Positions 1 to 6,676 of a DNA stretch of 24,481 nucleotides are shown one piece after another. The translations under genes were made by a program, and so were the position numbers. The stretch is from a virus. The first letter of the stretch is position 1. Every line of letters starts with the position of its first letter. The notes under the pieces are model-generated. The model was not told where the DNA came from. It made no database searches and was given only the letters and a program-made list of their open reading frames with translations. The stretch is from positions 1-24,481 of IMG/VR virus record IMGVR_UViG_3300021373_000903; one strand, written 5' to 3'.

Positions 1-2
1 GC

Positions 3-710
3 CGTGTGGTACAAGGTTTCATTGCCGCTAACATGACTGAAACCAACAAGATTGGTTACATCGCTTCGTTCCCTATTCCAGAAGTAGTGCGTGGTATTAA
101 CGCATTCATGTTGGAAGCACAGAAGCACAATCCAGATATTGAAGTAGATATCATCTGGCTTTACACCTGGTTTGATCCAGCGAAAGAAGCTACCGCAGCA
201 CAGGCACTGATTGATGAAGGTGCAGATATTATCGTACAGCATACCGACTCCCCTGCTCCAGTACAAGTGGCAGAAAACAATGGAGTATACGCATTCGGTC
301 AGGCTTCTAACATGAGCCGCTTTGGACCTAATGCACACCTGGTTTCGATTGTAGACGATTGGGATTCTTACTACGTTGACCGTGTTGGTCAAGTAATGGA
401 CGGCACCTGGACTGGTGGCGATACCTGGTGGGGATTCACTAAAGACGGTCAAGGTGGTGAAGTAGGTATGGTTGCTCTGGAAAGCTACAACGTAGCTGCT
501 ATGGGGGCAGGACTTGTACAGCAGGCACAGGCTCTCGAAGCTCAGCTTGCCAGTGGTGAACGCCATGCATTCCCGTGTGAAGGTTTGCTGAAGCAAGATG
601 GTTCTGTTCCTGAGGAGTGTGCTGCTGGTGCAGAGCACTTGGACGACTGGCCAACTCTGCTGTCCATGAACTGGTTCGTAGAAGGCATTGACGCATCAGT
701 ACCGAACTGA
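3..710 (+). CDS. BMP/PnrA-family ABC transporter substrate-binding protein, 5'-truncated
   Basis: The frame is open to the left edge, so the N-terminus (signal peptide, lipobox and roughly the first third) lies outside the window; the GTG at 6 is not a credible start. The visible 235 residues follow the basic-membrane-protein (BMP, PnrA-like) family closely: TNKIGYIASFPIPEVVRGIN, then an FDPAKE stretch, DEGADIIVQHTDSPAP, and a C-terminal segment with WFVEGI. Family members are periplasmic lipoproteins that bind purine nucleosides or related ligands for an ABC importer. No permease or ATPase gene is visible, so the protein would have to work with the host transporter, as phage PstS proteins are thought to do. 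Base composition matches the phage genes downstream. It may be a host-derived auxiliary metabolic gene. The family call is firm; the ligand is not known. Confidence 0.85.
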   Translation, partial: RVVQGFIAANMTETNKIGYIASFPIPEVVRGINAFMLEAQKHNPDIEVDIIWLYTWFDPAKEATAAQALIDEGADIIVQHTDSPAPVQVAENNGVYAFGQASNMSRFGPNAHLVSIVDDWDSYYVDRVGQVMDGTWTGGDTWWGFTKDGQGGEVGMVALESYNVAAMGAGLVQQAQALEAQLASGERHAFPCEGLLKQDGSVPEECAAGAEHLDDWPTLLSMNWFVEGIDASVPN

Positions 711-889
711 TTAATCTCTACGTAGTCATCCAGTATGACGAAGAAGACTGCTGGGCACCGCCTAAAACGGTGTCTGCCAGACTTTCCTATTATGATGCTA
801 TGGATGAAATGGAAAGATTAAAAGAAATAAATCCAGTTGATCTGCATCAAGTTATGATGATAGAATGCAATCAACCAGGAAAGAAATAG
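695..889 (+). CDS. small hypothetical protein without a canonical start codon
   Basis: The reading frame is open from 692 and reads as a compact protein containing LYVVIQYDEEDCWAPPKTVS, then ARLSYYDAMDEMERLKEIN and VMMIEC, ending at TAG 887-889. It has the look of real coding sequence, with varied composition, acidic and aromatic residues and a codon style like its neighbours. No ATG, GTG or TTG precedes the conserved-looking part; the first ATG is at 800, which would remove half of it. An AGAAGG sequence at 679-684 lies 10 nt before ATC 695; CTG 707 and ATT 710 are other possible rare starts. The start coordinate is therefore a guess. It overlaps the end of the BMP gene by about 16 nt. Function unknown. 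Confidence 0.5.
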   Translation: MSTELINLYVVIQYDEEDCWAPPKTVSARLSYYDAMDEMERLKEINPVDLHQVMMIECNQPGKK

Positions 890-897
890 TATAAATA
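890..897 (+). promoter_or_regulatory. T4-type late promoter TATAAATA
   Basis: An exact TATAAATA, the T4 late-promoter -10 element read by the gp55/gp33/gp45-modified polymerase, lies 34 nt before the ATG at 932 and just after the preceding ORF. Same-strand position and spacing match the copies at 14237 (plus), 7217 and 1574 (minus), which supports a genuine promoter. Confidence 0.7.
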
Positions 898-931
898 ATA
901 TAGTGTGCACGCATTATATAAGGAATTAGAT

Positions 932-1252
932 ATGGATTTCCATAAATTACGACAGCAGTTAGCTGAAGCTACTAATTCAGCAAAAGATCATGTATCAGCA
1001 TCATATGACTATATGCCTGATCATAATAAAAAAGTAGTTTCTAGAAAAGAGGTTTTAAACCATGCTCAACAGCATGGCGGAAAATCTATTAAAGTTACGA
1101 ACATGTATCAAGGTGCCGGAGGTGGCGGTAGCGCAGAAGTACATATTAAAGGACATGTTAAGCATGTCATGAAATTTATAAACCATCACCATGATGAAAA
1201 TTATTCACATGATCATGCTGGTCATAAACAGTTCAAAAAAGACTTTGGTTAA
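932..1252 (+). CDS. His-rich small protein with a capsid-targeting-like N-terminus
   Basis: The start is placed at ATG 932 because AAGGA at 920-924 sits 7 nt upstream; an in-frame start at 905 would add nine residues and has no such site. The 106-residue product begins MDFHKLRQQLAEATN, where LAE followed by A fits the prohead-protease site (L/I)-x-E of T4-like phages. The rest is basic and histidine-rich, with a Gly-rich turn (GAGGGGSAE) near residue 66 and clustered His towards the C-terminus (NHHHDE, HDHAGHK). Its composition resembles that of the His-rich proteins at 19005 and 21004. It is read from the late promoter at 890 and ends at a strong terminator. It could be an internal head protein; no family recognised. 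Confidence 0.75.
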   Translation: MDFHKLRQQLAEATNSAKDHVSASYDYMPDHNKKVVSRKEVLNHAQQHGGKSIKVTNMYQGAGGGGSAEVHIKGHVKHVMKFINHHHDENYSHDHAGHKQFKKDFG

Positions 1253-1259
1253 TAAAAAA

Positions 1260-1286
1260 GGGGGACCAGCGATAAGCCAGTCCCCC
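1260..1286. terminator. bidirectional Rho-independent terminator
   Basis: GGGGGAC (1260-1266) pairs with GTCCCCC (1280-1286) around a 13-nt loop. A run of A precedes the stem and TTTTT follows it, so the hairpin has a U-tract on either strand. It lies between the convergent genes ending at 1252 (plus) and 1309 (minus), where a shared terminator is expected. Confidence 0.93.
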
Positions 1287-1308
1287 TTTTTGTAATATTA
1301 AACTATTA

Positions 1309-1542
1309 CTATTTGTTCTTCCAAATCATCCAGAGTACCCAGACTGCCAACAGTCCTACAAGACCACTGGAGCCAAGGGAATCTACTACACCAGTTACAT
1401 TGTCGATTACGCTGACGCCGTCTGGCATAAATGGTACCGCACCGAGACCAAGCAGCTCAGCTACGATAGTAAGAGCGAGAAGGCTTACGCCGAGATCAGC
1501 AAGGTGACCTACCCAGCCTTTTACACTTTTGATGATATCCAT
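1309..1542 (-). CDS. 77-residue membrane protein
   Basis: Starts at ATG 1542, 5 nt after a strong GGAGGA ribosome site, and has its own late promoter at 1574-1581. The product has two hydrophobic spans, about residues 15-38 and 55-73 (ending LVGLLAVWVLWMIW), joined by a loop with the polar sequence DGVSVIDNVTG, and finishes in a short basic tail KNK. The N-terminal part (MDIIKSVKGWVGHL) is amphipathic. Size and topology would suit a holin, an antiholin or a small virion membrane protein, but nothing identifies it further. The dedicated late promoter implies substantial late expression. Confidence 0.75.
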   Translation of the reverse strand: MDIIKSVKGWVGHLADLGVSLLALTIVAELLGLGAVPFMPDGVSVIDNVTGVVDSLGSSGLVGLLAVWVLWMIWKNK

Positions 1543-1573
1543 TATATCCTCCGTTAATGTTAATATAACTAAG

Positions 1574-1581
1574 TATTTATA
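1574..1581 (-). promoter_or_regulatory. T4-type late promoter TATAAATA (minus strand)
   Basis: The plus strand reads TATTTATA, so the minus strand carries an exact TATAAATA 32 nt before the start of the 77-residue membrane protein. The spacing equals that of the other late promoters in the window. Confidence 0.7.
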
Positions 1582-1600
1582 AGTTGCTTAATTGCACGAC

Positions 1601-2803
1601 TTATAATTGAATACCCATACGATCTGCTGCACGAGTGTAGCCGTTCTTAGTCCGAAGGAACGTACGCTTACCCTTAGTCATAATATCATCGCTCATTGTG
1701 ACTTCCCAGATTCCAGTACCTTTAGGACCTACCTCAAACCTAACGTAGATGACTTTCTCTTCAATTGCGTCTGTGAATATCCCATTCATATCGATCTCAC
1801 CGGACTTAGTTAATGCCTGAAGCATCTTCTCACACTCATACATAATTTGTATGATAGTCGGATTGCTTTGCTTTTTAAGATAATCGTTTTGCGAAATGAA
1901 GTTGACAAAATCTCCAAGATCATATTTGTTCTTTTCAGTCCTGCCTGCGGCCTTTGGATCAATGAGATTGGGGTGTAGCGAAGCTACAGCTCGTATTGGT
2001 CCCATAACAATGCTAGCATCTCTGAGCTGCTCTAGAATTTTTTGCTGATGAGTATTCTGCCAGTGGCGCTTCTTCTTATCATCTATAGAAAGCAGCTTTA
2101 AAATATCTCCTGGTTTTACTGTGTTGGTAGTCTTACCACTCTTTGCTGATATAGTATAGAGCCTGCCTTTGTCTTCTATACCATAGTCCATCAGCGGCTC
2201 GTTTGGTCTAATGGGCACATAGATTCGAGCGCTACTAGAAAATTTTATACCCTTAGACTTCATCATTTGCTGATTGATTATACCGATCGGACCTAGTACC
2301 TCACCAAAGTCCTTGTTAATATCGTTAAGTGGAATATCATTCTTGACTTTATTGAATATATTAGCTAGCTCTTGCTTAGTCTTATTGCCATTGTAGTGCT
2401 CTACCAGATAGAACAGATATGACTTGAGTTCAGGCTTTAAGTCCTTGCGATCGGCAATCGCATCATATACGTTTTTATTATATTCCTTTAAAGTCCATCT
2501 TTTATCTTCAGAGGCCACGTTAAAGGACTGCGGCTTGAGAGACACTGCGGCAGATGCCTTGACTCCGGGTTTTGTAATGTTATTAAAAGTCACTCGACCT
2601 TTCTTATCATCTACTAAGATAAGAGCTCTAGGTTCATATGAAGGAGAAGATACATATGTGATCTTAGTTCCAGCCTTAACTTCTCCTATGACTCTAGCAG
2701 TGTCAATAGGATCGTAGATCTTACTGTCTTTTCTAATTGTAGTAGGAACGTCTCCTCTACCTTGAAAATACTTTGTCCATGCTGCTGCACCTAAAGAGGC
2801 CAT
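1601..2803 (-). CDS. 400-residue hypothetical protein, SH3-like N-terminus
   Basis: Starts at ATG 2803 after GGAGACGTGA. Residues about 15-75 (GDVPTTIRKDSKIYDP, VIGEVKAGTKITYV, then ALILVDDKKGRVTFNNI) have the spacing of a bacterial SH3-like barrel. The remainder is a mixed alpha/beta region including FGEVLGPIGIIN, PNEPLMDYG and YTISAKSGKTTNTVKPGDIL. The D-then-S-A-K order faintly recalls a PD-(D/E)XK nuclease core, but the acidic residue before x-K is missing, so I do not assign a nuclease. It has no signal peptide and is the last long gene of the late minus-strand cluster. It may be a virion component. Real gene; function unknown. Confidence 0.8.
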   Translation of the reverse strand: MASLGAAAWTKYFQGRGDVPTTIRKDSKIYDPIDTARVIGEVKAGTKITYVSSPSYEPRALILVDDKKGRVTFNNITKPGVKASAAVSLKPQSFNVASEDKRWTLKEYNKNVYDAIADRKDLKPELKSYLFYLVEHYNGNKTKQELANIFNKVKNDIPLNDINKDFGEVLGPIGIINQQMMKSKGIKFSSSARIYVPIRPNEPLMDYGIEDKGRLYTISAKSGKTTNTVKPGDILKLLSIDDKKKRHWQNTHQQKILEQLRDASIVMGPIRAVASLHPNLIDPKAAGRTEKNKYDLGDFVNFISQNDYLKKQSNPTIIQIMYECEKMLQALTKSGEIDMNGIFTDAIEEKVIYVRFEVGPKGTGIWEVTMSDDIMTKGKRTFLRTKNGYTRAADRMGIQL

Positions 2804-2812
2804 TCACGTCTC

Positions 2813-3301
2813 CTAGTTAGCTAGCGGGTTATCCAGCGCTTCCTGAATCTTAGCCATTAGCCGTTCTTCTAATTGTTCTATTTCTCTATCTGTATCACGG
2901 TAGAGCTGATCGCGCTTGTTATCAAACCTCTGATCTGCAATATCAATCATCTCTCTGACCTCAGTCTCAGCTTCTCTTACAGCATCTTCAATACGATCAA
3001 CCATCAGCTCTAGGCGAGCAACATCATCTTTTAAATCATTCTTAATGTTTCTAGTATACTCTGTTGCTTGTAGTACTGACTCTTCAGTCCGCTGCATCTT
3101 TTGTTCCATGACAGATAGCTGTTCTTGGAACCCGCTGAGATCAGGAGCCACGTATGAGGTGATCATCTCCTTCATGTCCATGTAGTCCTTATAGACTTCA
3201 AAGCCACCATAGAGACCACCTACGAGAGTGGACAGACCCATAGCCACAGCTACCATCTTACCACCTTTGAACTTGATCCCAGCGAATTCTATCTCAGCCA
3301 T
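2813..3301 (-). CDS. membrane-anchored coiled-coil protein
   Basis: Starts at ATG 3301, 6 nt after AAGGA. The 162-residue product has one hydrophobic span at about residues 13-35 (MVAVAMGLSTLVGGLYGGF). A long heptad-rich region follows (from about residue 55: SVMEQKMQRTEESVLQATEY, then repeated E/R/L segments to LEERLMAKIQEAL), strongly predicting a parallel coiled coil that carries most of the protein. This layout suits a spanin-like or structural tether, or a membrane-bound scaffold. There is no lipobox or cleavable signal. It lies among other small membrane proteins in the late cluster. Function not assigned. Confidence 0.8.
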   Translation of the reverse strand: MAEIEFAGIKFKGGKMVAVAMGLSTLVGGLYGGFEVYKDYMDMKEMITSYVAPDLSGFQEQLSVMEQKMQRTEESVLQATEYTRNIKNDLKDDVARLELMVDRIEDAVREAETEVREMIDIADQRFDNKRDQLYRDTDREIEQLEERLMAKIQEALDNPLAN

Positions 3302-3303
3302 TT

Positions 3304-3414
3304 TTAGTCCTTAATAGCTTTCTTGTTTAACTGCTTAGCAGTAATAAATCCTGCAACAAAGGCGATAGCCATACTACCTACCAGGAGTGCAGAGTGCCAA
3401 AGAATAAATGCCAT
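3304..3414 (-). CDS. 36-residue single-span membrane peptide
   Basis: The ATG at 3414 directly follows the stop codon of the EF-hand gene (TAA ATG), and the TAA at 3304-3306 is two bases before the next gene. The product, beginning MAFILWHSALLVGSMAIAFV, is one hydrophobic helix followed by a basic tail rich in Lys (KQLNKKAIKD). The snug fit between two genes and a positive-inside tail argue for a real gene. Confidence 0.65.
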   Translation of the reverse strand: MAFILWHSALLVGSMAIAFVAGFITAKQLNKKAIKD

Positions 3415-3741
3415 TTACTTCTTCATCCCTTCTAAACCTTCCTTTGCATAGAATGCAGCTACAATAGCAGCAACCGATACAAAGTACGTTGGAGCAATAT
3501 CTTTCAGTAGACCGGAAGCTGTTTCCTGTCCAATGAGAGACGCGATAACAATGGCAAAAGGATAGAGTAACATACCAAAGAGAGCGAACCACGCCATCCC
3601 TCTCTGAGCATCCTGCTTCTTATCATCGTTTTCGATTTGAAGCATTCGTTCAGCTTTTGCCATTTCTTCGTCCGTTACGATTCCATCTCCGTCCTCGTCG
3701 AACTGATTATATATGGAATCCGCTTGTAGGGTTTTAGCCAC
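3415..3741 (-). CDS. EF-hand calcium-binding membrane protein
   Basis: The start is GTG 3741, 5 nt after GGAGG, overlapping the end of the upstream gene. Residues 15-26 (DEDGDGIVTDEE) are a textbook 12-residue EF-hand loop: Asp at 1, 3 and 5, Gly at 6, Ile at 8 and Glu at 12. Two hydrophobic spans follow, about residues 50-72 (WFALFGMLLYPFAIVIASLI) and 82-102, then a short charged tail. Only one EF hand is present, so Ca2+ binding would need dimerisation or may be weak. Seawater is rich in calcium, so a periplasmic or extracellular sensor or stabiliser is conceivable, but the role is unknown. Confidence 0.85.
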   Translation of the reverse strand: MAKTLQADSIYNQFDEDGDGIVTDEEMAKAERMLQIENDDKKQDAQRGMAWFALFGMLLYPFAIVIASLIGQETASGLLKDIAPTYFVSVAAIVAAFYAKEGLEGMKK

Positions 3742-3976
3742 CTAAACCTCCTACACTTTCGAATGCTGATGTAAGTTGCGGTGCAAAGGAGGATGCTGCC
3801 CAGAGCATAGCACCGATAGCACCTACACCGATAATTACCCACTTCATCTTCATGTCATCTACAGACATACGAATACCAATTAACTCATTGCTAAGAATAC
3901 GCAGAGACAGTTCCATCTTGCCTTCTGGCATATCGATTGGAACCTGAGGTTCATTTTTCTTTTGCTCTTCAGCCAT
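3734..3976 (-). CDS. 80-residue membrane protein
   Basis: Starts at ATG 3976, overlapping the stop of the nuclease gene by one base, behind AAGGA. The N-terminal half is soluble and charged (AEEQKKNEPQVPIDMPEGK), followed by a short amphipathic helix. There is one membrane span at about residues 46-64 (WVIIGVGAIGAMLWAASSF) and a Gly-rich tail (SVGGLGG). Its end overlaps the start of the EF-hand protein by 8 nt, indicating translational coupling and perhaps a shared complex. No family recognised. Confidence 0.8.
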   Translation of the reverse strand: MAEEQKKNEPQVPIDMPEGKMELSLRILSNELIGIRMSVDDMKMKWVIIGVGAIGAMLWAASSFAPQLTSAFESVGGLGG

Positions 3977-4434
3977 TACTTTAATCCTTCATCTAAGATA
4001 TCTTCTAAAATAACAACACCTTTTGCTACCAATCTTTCTCTATTGGAAAGGTGTAAAGCGTGAATATCATCCTTACTTTGGCCATGATACGGTACCGCAT
4101 GGCCTTCATCAATCATAATTTCAGTCAGCAGCTTCTTGTCATGACCTATATAAAAGTCACCAAGAATTCTACCAAACTTACCTTTCATATCTTCTCCGTC
4201 CTTGGCAGCAAATGTCTTGAGAACCACGTTTTCACCCAGTAACTCAATGACGCGGTTTTTAGCTGCAAGGCCGAATAACTTTTCGACTTTGTCAGATGTT
4301 CTAGATTCTGGTGTGTCGATGCCCATGATGCGAACACGCTCATCCTTTAACCATACTCCGAATCCTAAATCAATGTCGACGTCAACGGTATCACCGTCAA
4401 CAACCTTAACTAAATTCGCTTTATACTCGTACAC
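3976..4434 (-). CDS. staphylococcal-nuclease-type (thermonuclease) protein
   Basis: The start is GTG 4434, with AGGAG 9 nt upstream. The 152-residue product is a full SNase domain. It has DGDT at 13-16, an acidic stretch to Asp20/Asp22, ERVRIMGIDTPES at 32-44 with the catalytic-type Arg35, metal-site Asp40 and Glu43, and GKFGRILG near 85-92 supplying the second Arg. SNases are Ca2+-dependent phosphodiesterases cleaving DNA and RNA. There is no signal peptide, unlike the exported genes upstream, so it probably acts in the cytoplasm or in the virion. Its place in a late cluster makes host-DNA scavenging only one option. Confidence 0.9.
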   Translation of the reverse strand: MYEYKANLVKVVDGDTVDVDIDLGFGVWLKDERVRIMGIDTPESRTSDKVEKLFGLAAKNRVIELLGENVVLKTFAAKDGEDMKGKFGRILGDFYIGHDKKLLTEIMIDEGHAVPYHGQSKDDIHALHLSNRERLVAKGVVILEDILDEGLK

Positions 4435-4446
4435 TGTTTGTTTCTC

Positions 4447-4875
4447 CTATTGGAACTGTAATGCCCGAAGTTGTTGTATCTCTTGTTCAAGTCGCATCAC
4501 TTCCAACTGTTTCTTACGCAGTTCGAGTAAATATAGTTCATTGCAATCAATTCTAGCTTTTGGCTTTTGACCTAAAGGAATGATAATTCTAGCAAAGACG
4601 CCAACGTCTCCGACGCGCGAATCAACATAACCACTAAGGGGATCAGTATATCCCCTGCCAATAATGCCGGTTACCCCAAACTCTAAGTTGGTAGCAGAAC
4701 CAATTGCATTAGAACAATCTAGATCACCCGCCTTGAACCTATCTGACTGGTATGAACCAGGTGCAGTAGGCAAGGATAGGTTTAAAGAGCTAGACTGTCC
4801 AAATGCAACAGAGGCATATAGTAGTAACATTATAAGAATTATGAGGAATACTTGAAATTTGGAGTAACTAATCAT
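4447..4875 (-). CDS. exported protein with C-terminal coiled coil
   Basis: Two in-frame ATGs occur (4881 and 4875). The second is preferred because AAGG lies 10 nt before it and only 4 nt before the first. A clear signal peptide (SKFQVFLIILIMLLLYASVAFG, cleaved near QSSS) leads a roughly 120-residue mature protein with two Cys (LDCSNAIG, IDCNELYL), a Gly-rich beta-like middle (GVTGIIGRGY) and a C-terminal helix with heptads (RKKQLEVMRLEQEIQQLRAL). It sits directly downstream of two other exported proteins. It could be an assembly partner or periplasmic tether; no family recognised. Confidence 0.75.
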   Translation of the reverse strand: MISYSKFQVFLIILIMLLLYASVAFGQSSSLNLSLPTAPGSYQSDRFKAGDLDCSNAIGSATNLEFGVTGIIGRGYTDPLSGYVDSRVGDVGVFARIIIPLGQKPKARIDCNELYLLELRKKQLEVMRLEQEIQQLRALQFQ

Positions 4876-4880
4876 AATCA

Positions 4881-5255
4881 TTATACCTTAGAACAGATTC
4901 TAGACTCTACGCCAGACACTGGAGCATTCAACTCGAACTGCTTGGAGGTAGTACAGATGTATTCAATGCGGTCGCAGTCTGCTTCTCTGATGTAAATTTC
5001 TACAGACTCTTGACCTAAGTAACCGACGTTGATAAGCTTTTGAGTTGTTGCAAACGGGACTGTGTTCCATTCCTCGTCATAGACTGCAATCTCATAGTAC
5101 TCAACGTCTTTTCTTTTATTGAAAATCTTCATAGTGGTCACGACGATACCATCCATGAACGATGGTTCGAACTTGGGATACGTTGGTGTCCACTCATGAG
5201 CATATGCGGTAGTGGCCATCAAGGCTGCCACTACCGATGTTAATAAAGTCTTCAT
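4881..5255 (-). CDS. exported Ig-like, pilus-chaperone-like protein
   Basis: The start is ATG 5255, overlapping the stop of the pilin-like gene (TAATG), because the signal peptide MKTLLTSVVAALMATTAYA begins there; a start at 5270 would only add five residues. The mature part (about 105 residues, from HEWTPTYPKFEP) reads as alternating beta strands. The pattern of a proline-rich first strand, FNKRKDVEYYEIAVYDEEWN and an EIYIREAD strand resembles the N-terminal domain of PapD/FimC-type chaperones, but only one domain is present. Three Cys occur late in the chain. The chaperone idea is a weak fold-level inference strengthened by the neighbouring pilin-like protein. Confidence 0.75.
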   Translation of the reverse strand: MKTLLTSVVAALMATTAYAHEWTPTYPKFEPSFMDGIVVTTMKIFNKRKDVEYYEIAVYDEEWNTVPFATTQKLINVGYLGQESVEIYIREADCDRIEYICTTSKQFELNAPVSGVESRICSKV

Positions 5256-5752
5256 TAGCTGGCGATGCACTCCGCTACTACGTTAGCAGCATATTCGCCA
5301 CCAGGGAAAGACTTGCCATAACCATAGTCTACGGAAGATTCAATCTGGAACCAAGTAGAACCAGCAACAGTTAAGTCGTATTCTGTCACGTTGTCGTACT
5401 CGACCTTAGCTGCTTCATAGCCAGCCATTCCAGTATCAGATGTTTGCGATACAGTTACCTCACCATCCCACGCAAGTGCATCATCAAGTGTTGGTGATGT
5501 TGCAAAAGAGTTAGGCCAGGAAATTTTGGCAATGTAGTAGTCTGCAGCAGTAACGTCAAAACGTACCACTGGATCTACGCCACCTTTAACAGGATCTGTA
5601 TCTAATTGGTCTGGAGCTGGGTTTCCGTATACGCCTGCTACGGAAGTGTAGATGGAGCACTTAGAAGCCACGTTTCCCGTGATTGGGACGCTTTCAGCAT
5701 TAGCCGTAGTACCTACGACTGCAACTGCGAGCGCTGCAAAAAGTCTTAACAT
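5255..5752 (-). CDS. exported pilin-like beta-sandwich protein
   Basis: Starts at ATG 5752 behind GGAGA. A signal peptide (MLRLFAALAVAVVGTTANA, cleaved before ESVP) precedes about 146 residues beginning VPITGNVASKCSIYTSVAGV. The early Cys (CSIYT) and the final Cys (AECIAS) could form the disulphide seen in chaperone-usher and spore-coat-U-type pilins, and the protein has the size and beta-rich composition of those families. No usher gene is visible. The product would be exported to the periplasm, perhaps to the surface. The pilin comparison is inferred; homologues with this N-terminal pattern seem familiar from marine myoviruses, but I could not check. Confidence 0.75.
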   Translation of the reverse strand: MLRLFAALAVAVVGTTANAESVPITGNVASKCSIYTSVAGVYGNPAPDQLDTDPVKGGVDPVVRFDVTAADYYIAKISWPNSFATSPTLDDALAWDGEVTVSQTSDTGMAGYEAAKVEYDNVTEYDLTVAGSTWFQIESSVDYGYGKSFPGGEYAANVVAECIAS

Positions 5753-5755
5753 TTG

Positions 5756-6676
5756 TTATTCTCCGGTTAATTGTTCTCTATCATATTGAGAGCGTACCAT
5801 AGAATAATGTTTGGCATCACTAGCCAACTGTCTCAGCGCCCTGTTATTATCAGGCAATGATGTATCTTCAAGTTGCAGAGTATCCTCATATACTAATACT
5901 TCAGGATAGTCTACTTCATAATATGGTTGAATTAGAGGATCGTTTGCAAGCTGTTGTAATAATCCCTGTTGAATAAATCCATCGATGAATCCACCAACGT
6001 CAGGATCAGTCTGCATACTCTTTTCTAAATCTTCCTCTTCATCTTCGACGATTTCTACTTTTTCGTTTTCGTTTTCAATTTGTCTGCCCTCTTGCATCTC
6101 TAACCAGTATTCATAGAACTCATCTTCTGGATCGACATACTCGATGGTGCTTACATATTTATAAACAGCGTCCAAAAAACCTGGACAATTTGGATCAGCT
6201 AAGGGGTTGGTGCATATAATATTTGTTTCATCAATATCCATTCTGTAAAGGTATATAACAGATGCATCACTAACCGTTCCATCACCGTCTACAGTGATAG
6301 AACCATCGCCCCATTGCTCTCCAGGAATACCATCGAATCTAAAATTCTTTAGAATCGAGTTACCAGGCAAACCAGACCAGTCATCAACTTCTTCAAAAAC
6401 GTATCCACCATTTATAGCATCTTCGTTTCTGACATATACGGTAGCATCAGCCGCTGGGTCCTTAGACATAACATAATAGTATGTTACGCCATTGACCTGC
6501 AATGATACGTTGGGTGATGAAAAATCTGGTAGAACATTTACGGGTGACCAGGTTAATCCGTCATTGACTGCGTTATTAGTAACTCCGTAGGTGGTATCAG
6601 CCTCCGCCGAGTAAGACGGCAAGAATACCGAGAACGAGAGCGCCACCGATAAGAGTGGTCCTAGTGTCCGGATCAA
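5756..6676 (-). CDS. acidic exported protein, TTG start
   Basis: The start is TTG 6676, 7 nt after AGGA, and produces a good signal peptide (MIRTLGPLLSVALSFSVFLP, cleaved near SAEA). This makes the first 80 nt overlap the end of the upstream gene. The mature protein is about 280 residues and very acidic. An N-terminal beta-rich half (LQVNGVTYYYVMSKDP, SVIYLYRMDIDETNIICTN) with a Cys pair is followed by an extremely charged Glu/Asp helix near residues 195-225 and a C-terminal helical tail. It resembles no family I recognise. It lies directly upstream of the pilin-like gene, in the same transcription unit. Confidence 0.75.
   Translation of the reverse strand: MIRTLGPLLSVALSFSVFLPSYSAEADTTYGVTNNAVNDGLTWSPVNVLPDFSSPNVSLQVNGVTYYYVMSKDPAADATVYVRNEDAINGGYVFEEVDDWSGLPGNSILKNFRFDGIPGEQWGDGSITVDGDGTVSDASVIYLYRMDIDETNIICTNPLADPNCPGFLDAVYKYVSTIEYVDPEDEFYEYWLEMQEGRQIENENEKVEIVEDEEEDLEKSMQTDPDVGGFIDGFIQQGLLQQLANDPLIQPYYEVDYPEVLVYEDTLQLEDTSLPDNNRALRQLASDAKHYSMVRSQYDREQLTGE

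Noticed and set aside
1601-2803. PD-(D/E)XK nuclease assignment from D...SAK
   Set aside because: The acidic residue before x-K is Ser, and no second acidic motif is clearly placed; the evidence is too thin.
6156-6163. TATTTATA, a minus-strand TATAAATA inside the 5756-6676 gene
   Set aside because: It is about 400 nt upstream of the next gene on that strand and falls in AT-rich coding sequence; a chance match is likelier than a promoter.
5756-6676. CsgG-like curli secretion protein as identity of the acidic exported protein
   Set aside because: Size is near CsgG, but no lipobox Cys or recognisable CsgG segment is visible, and the acidic C-terminal half does not fit.
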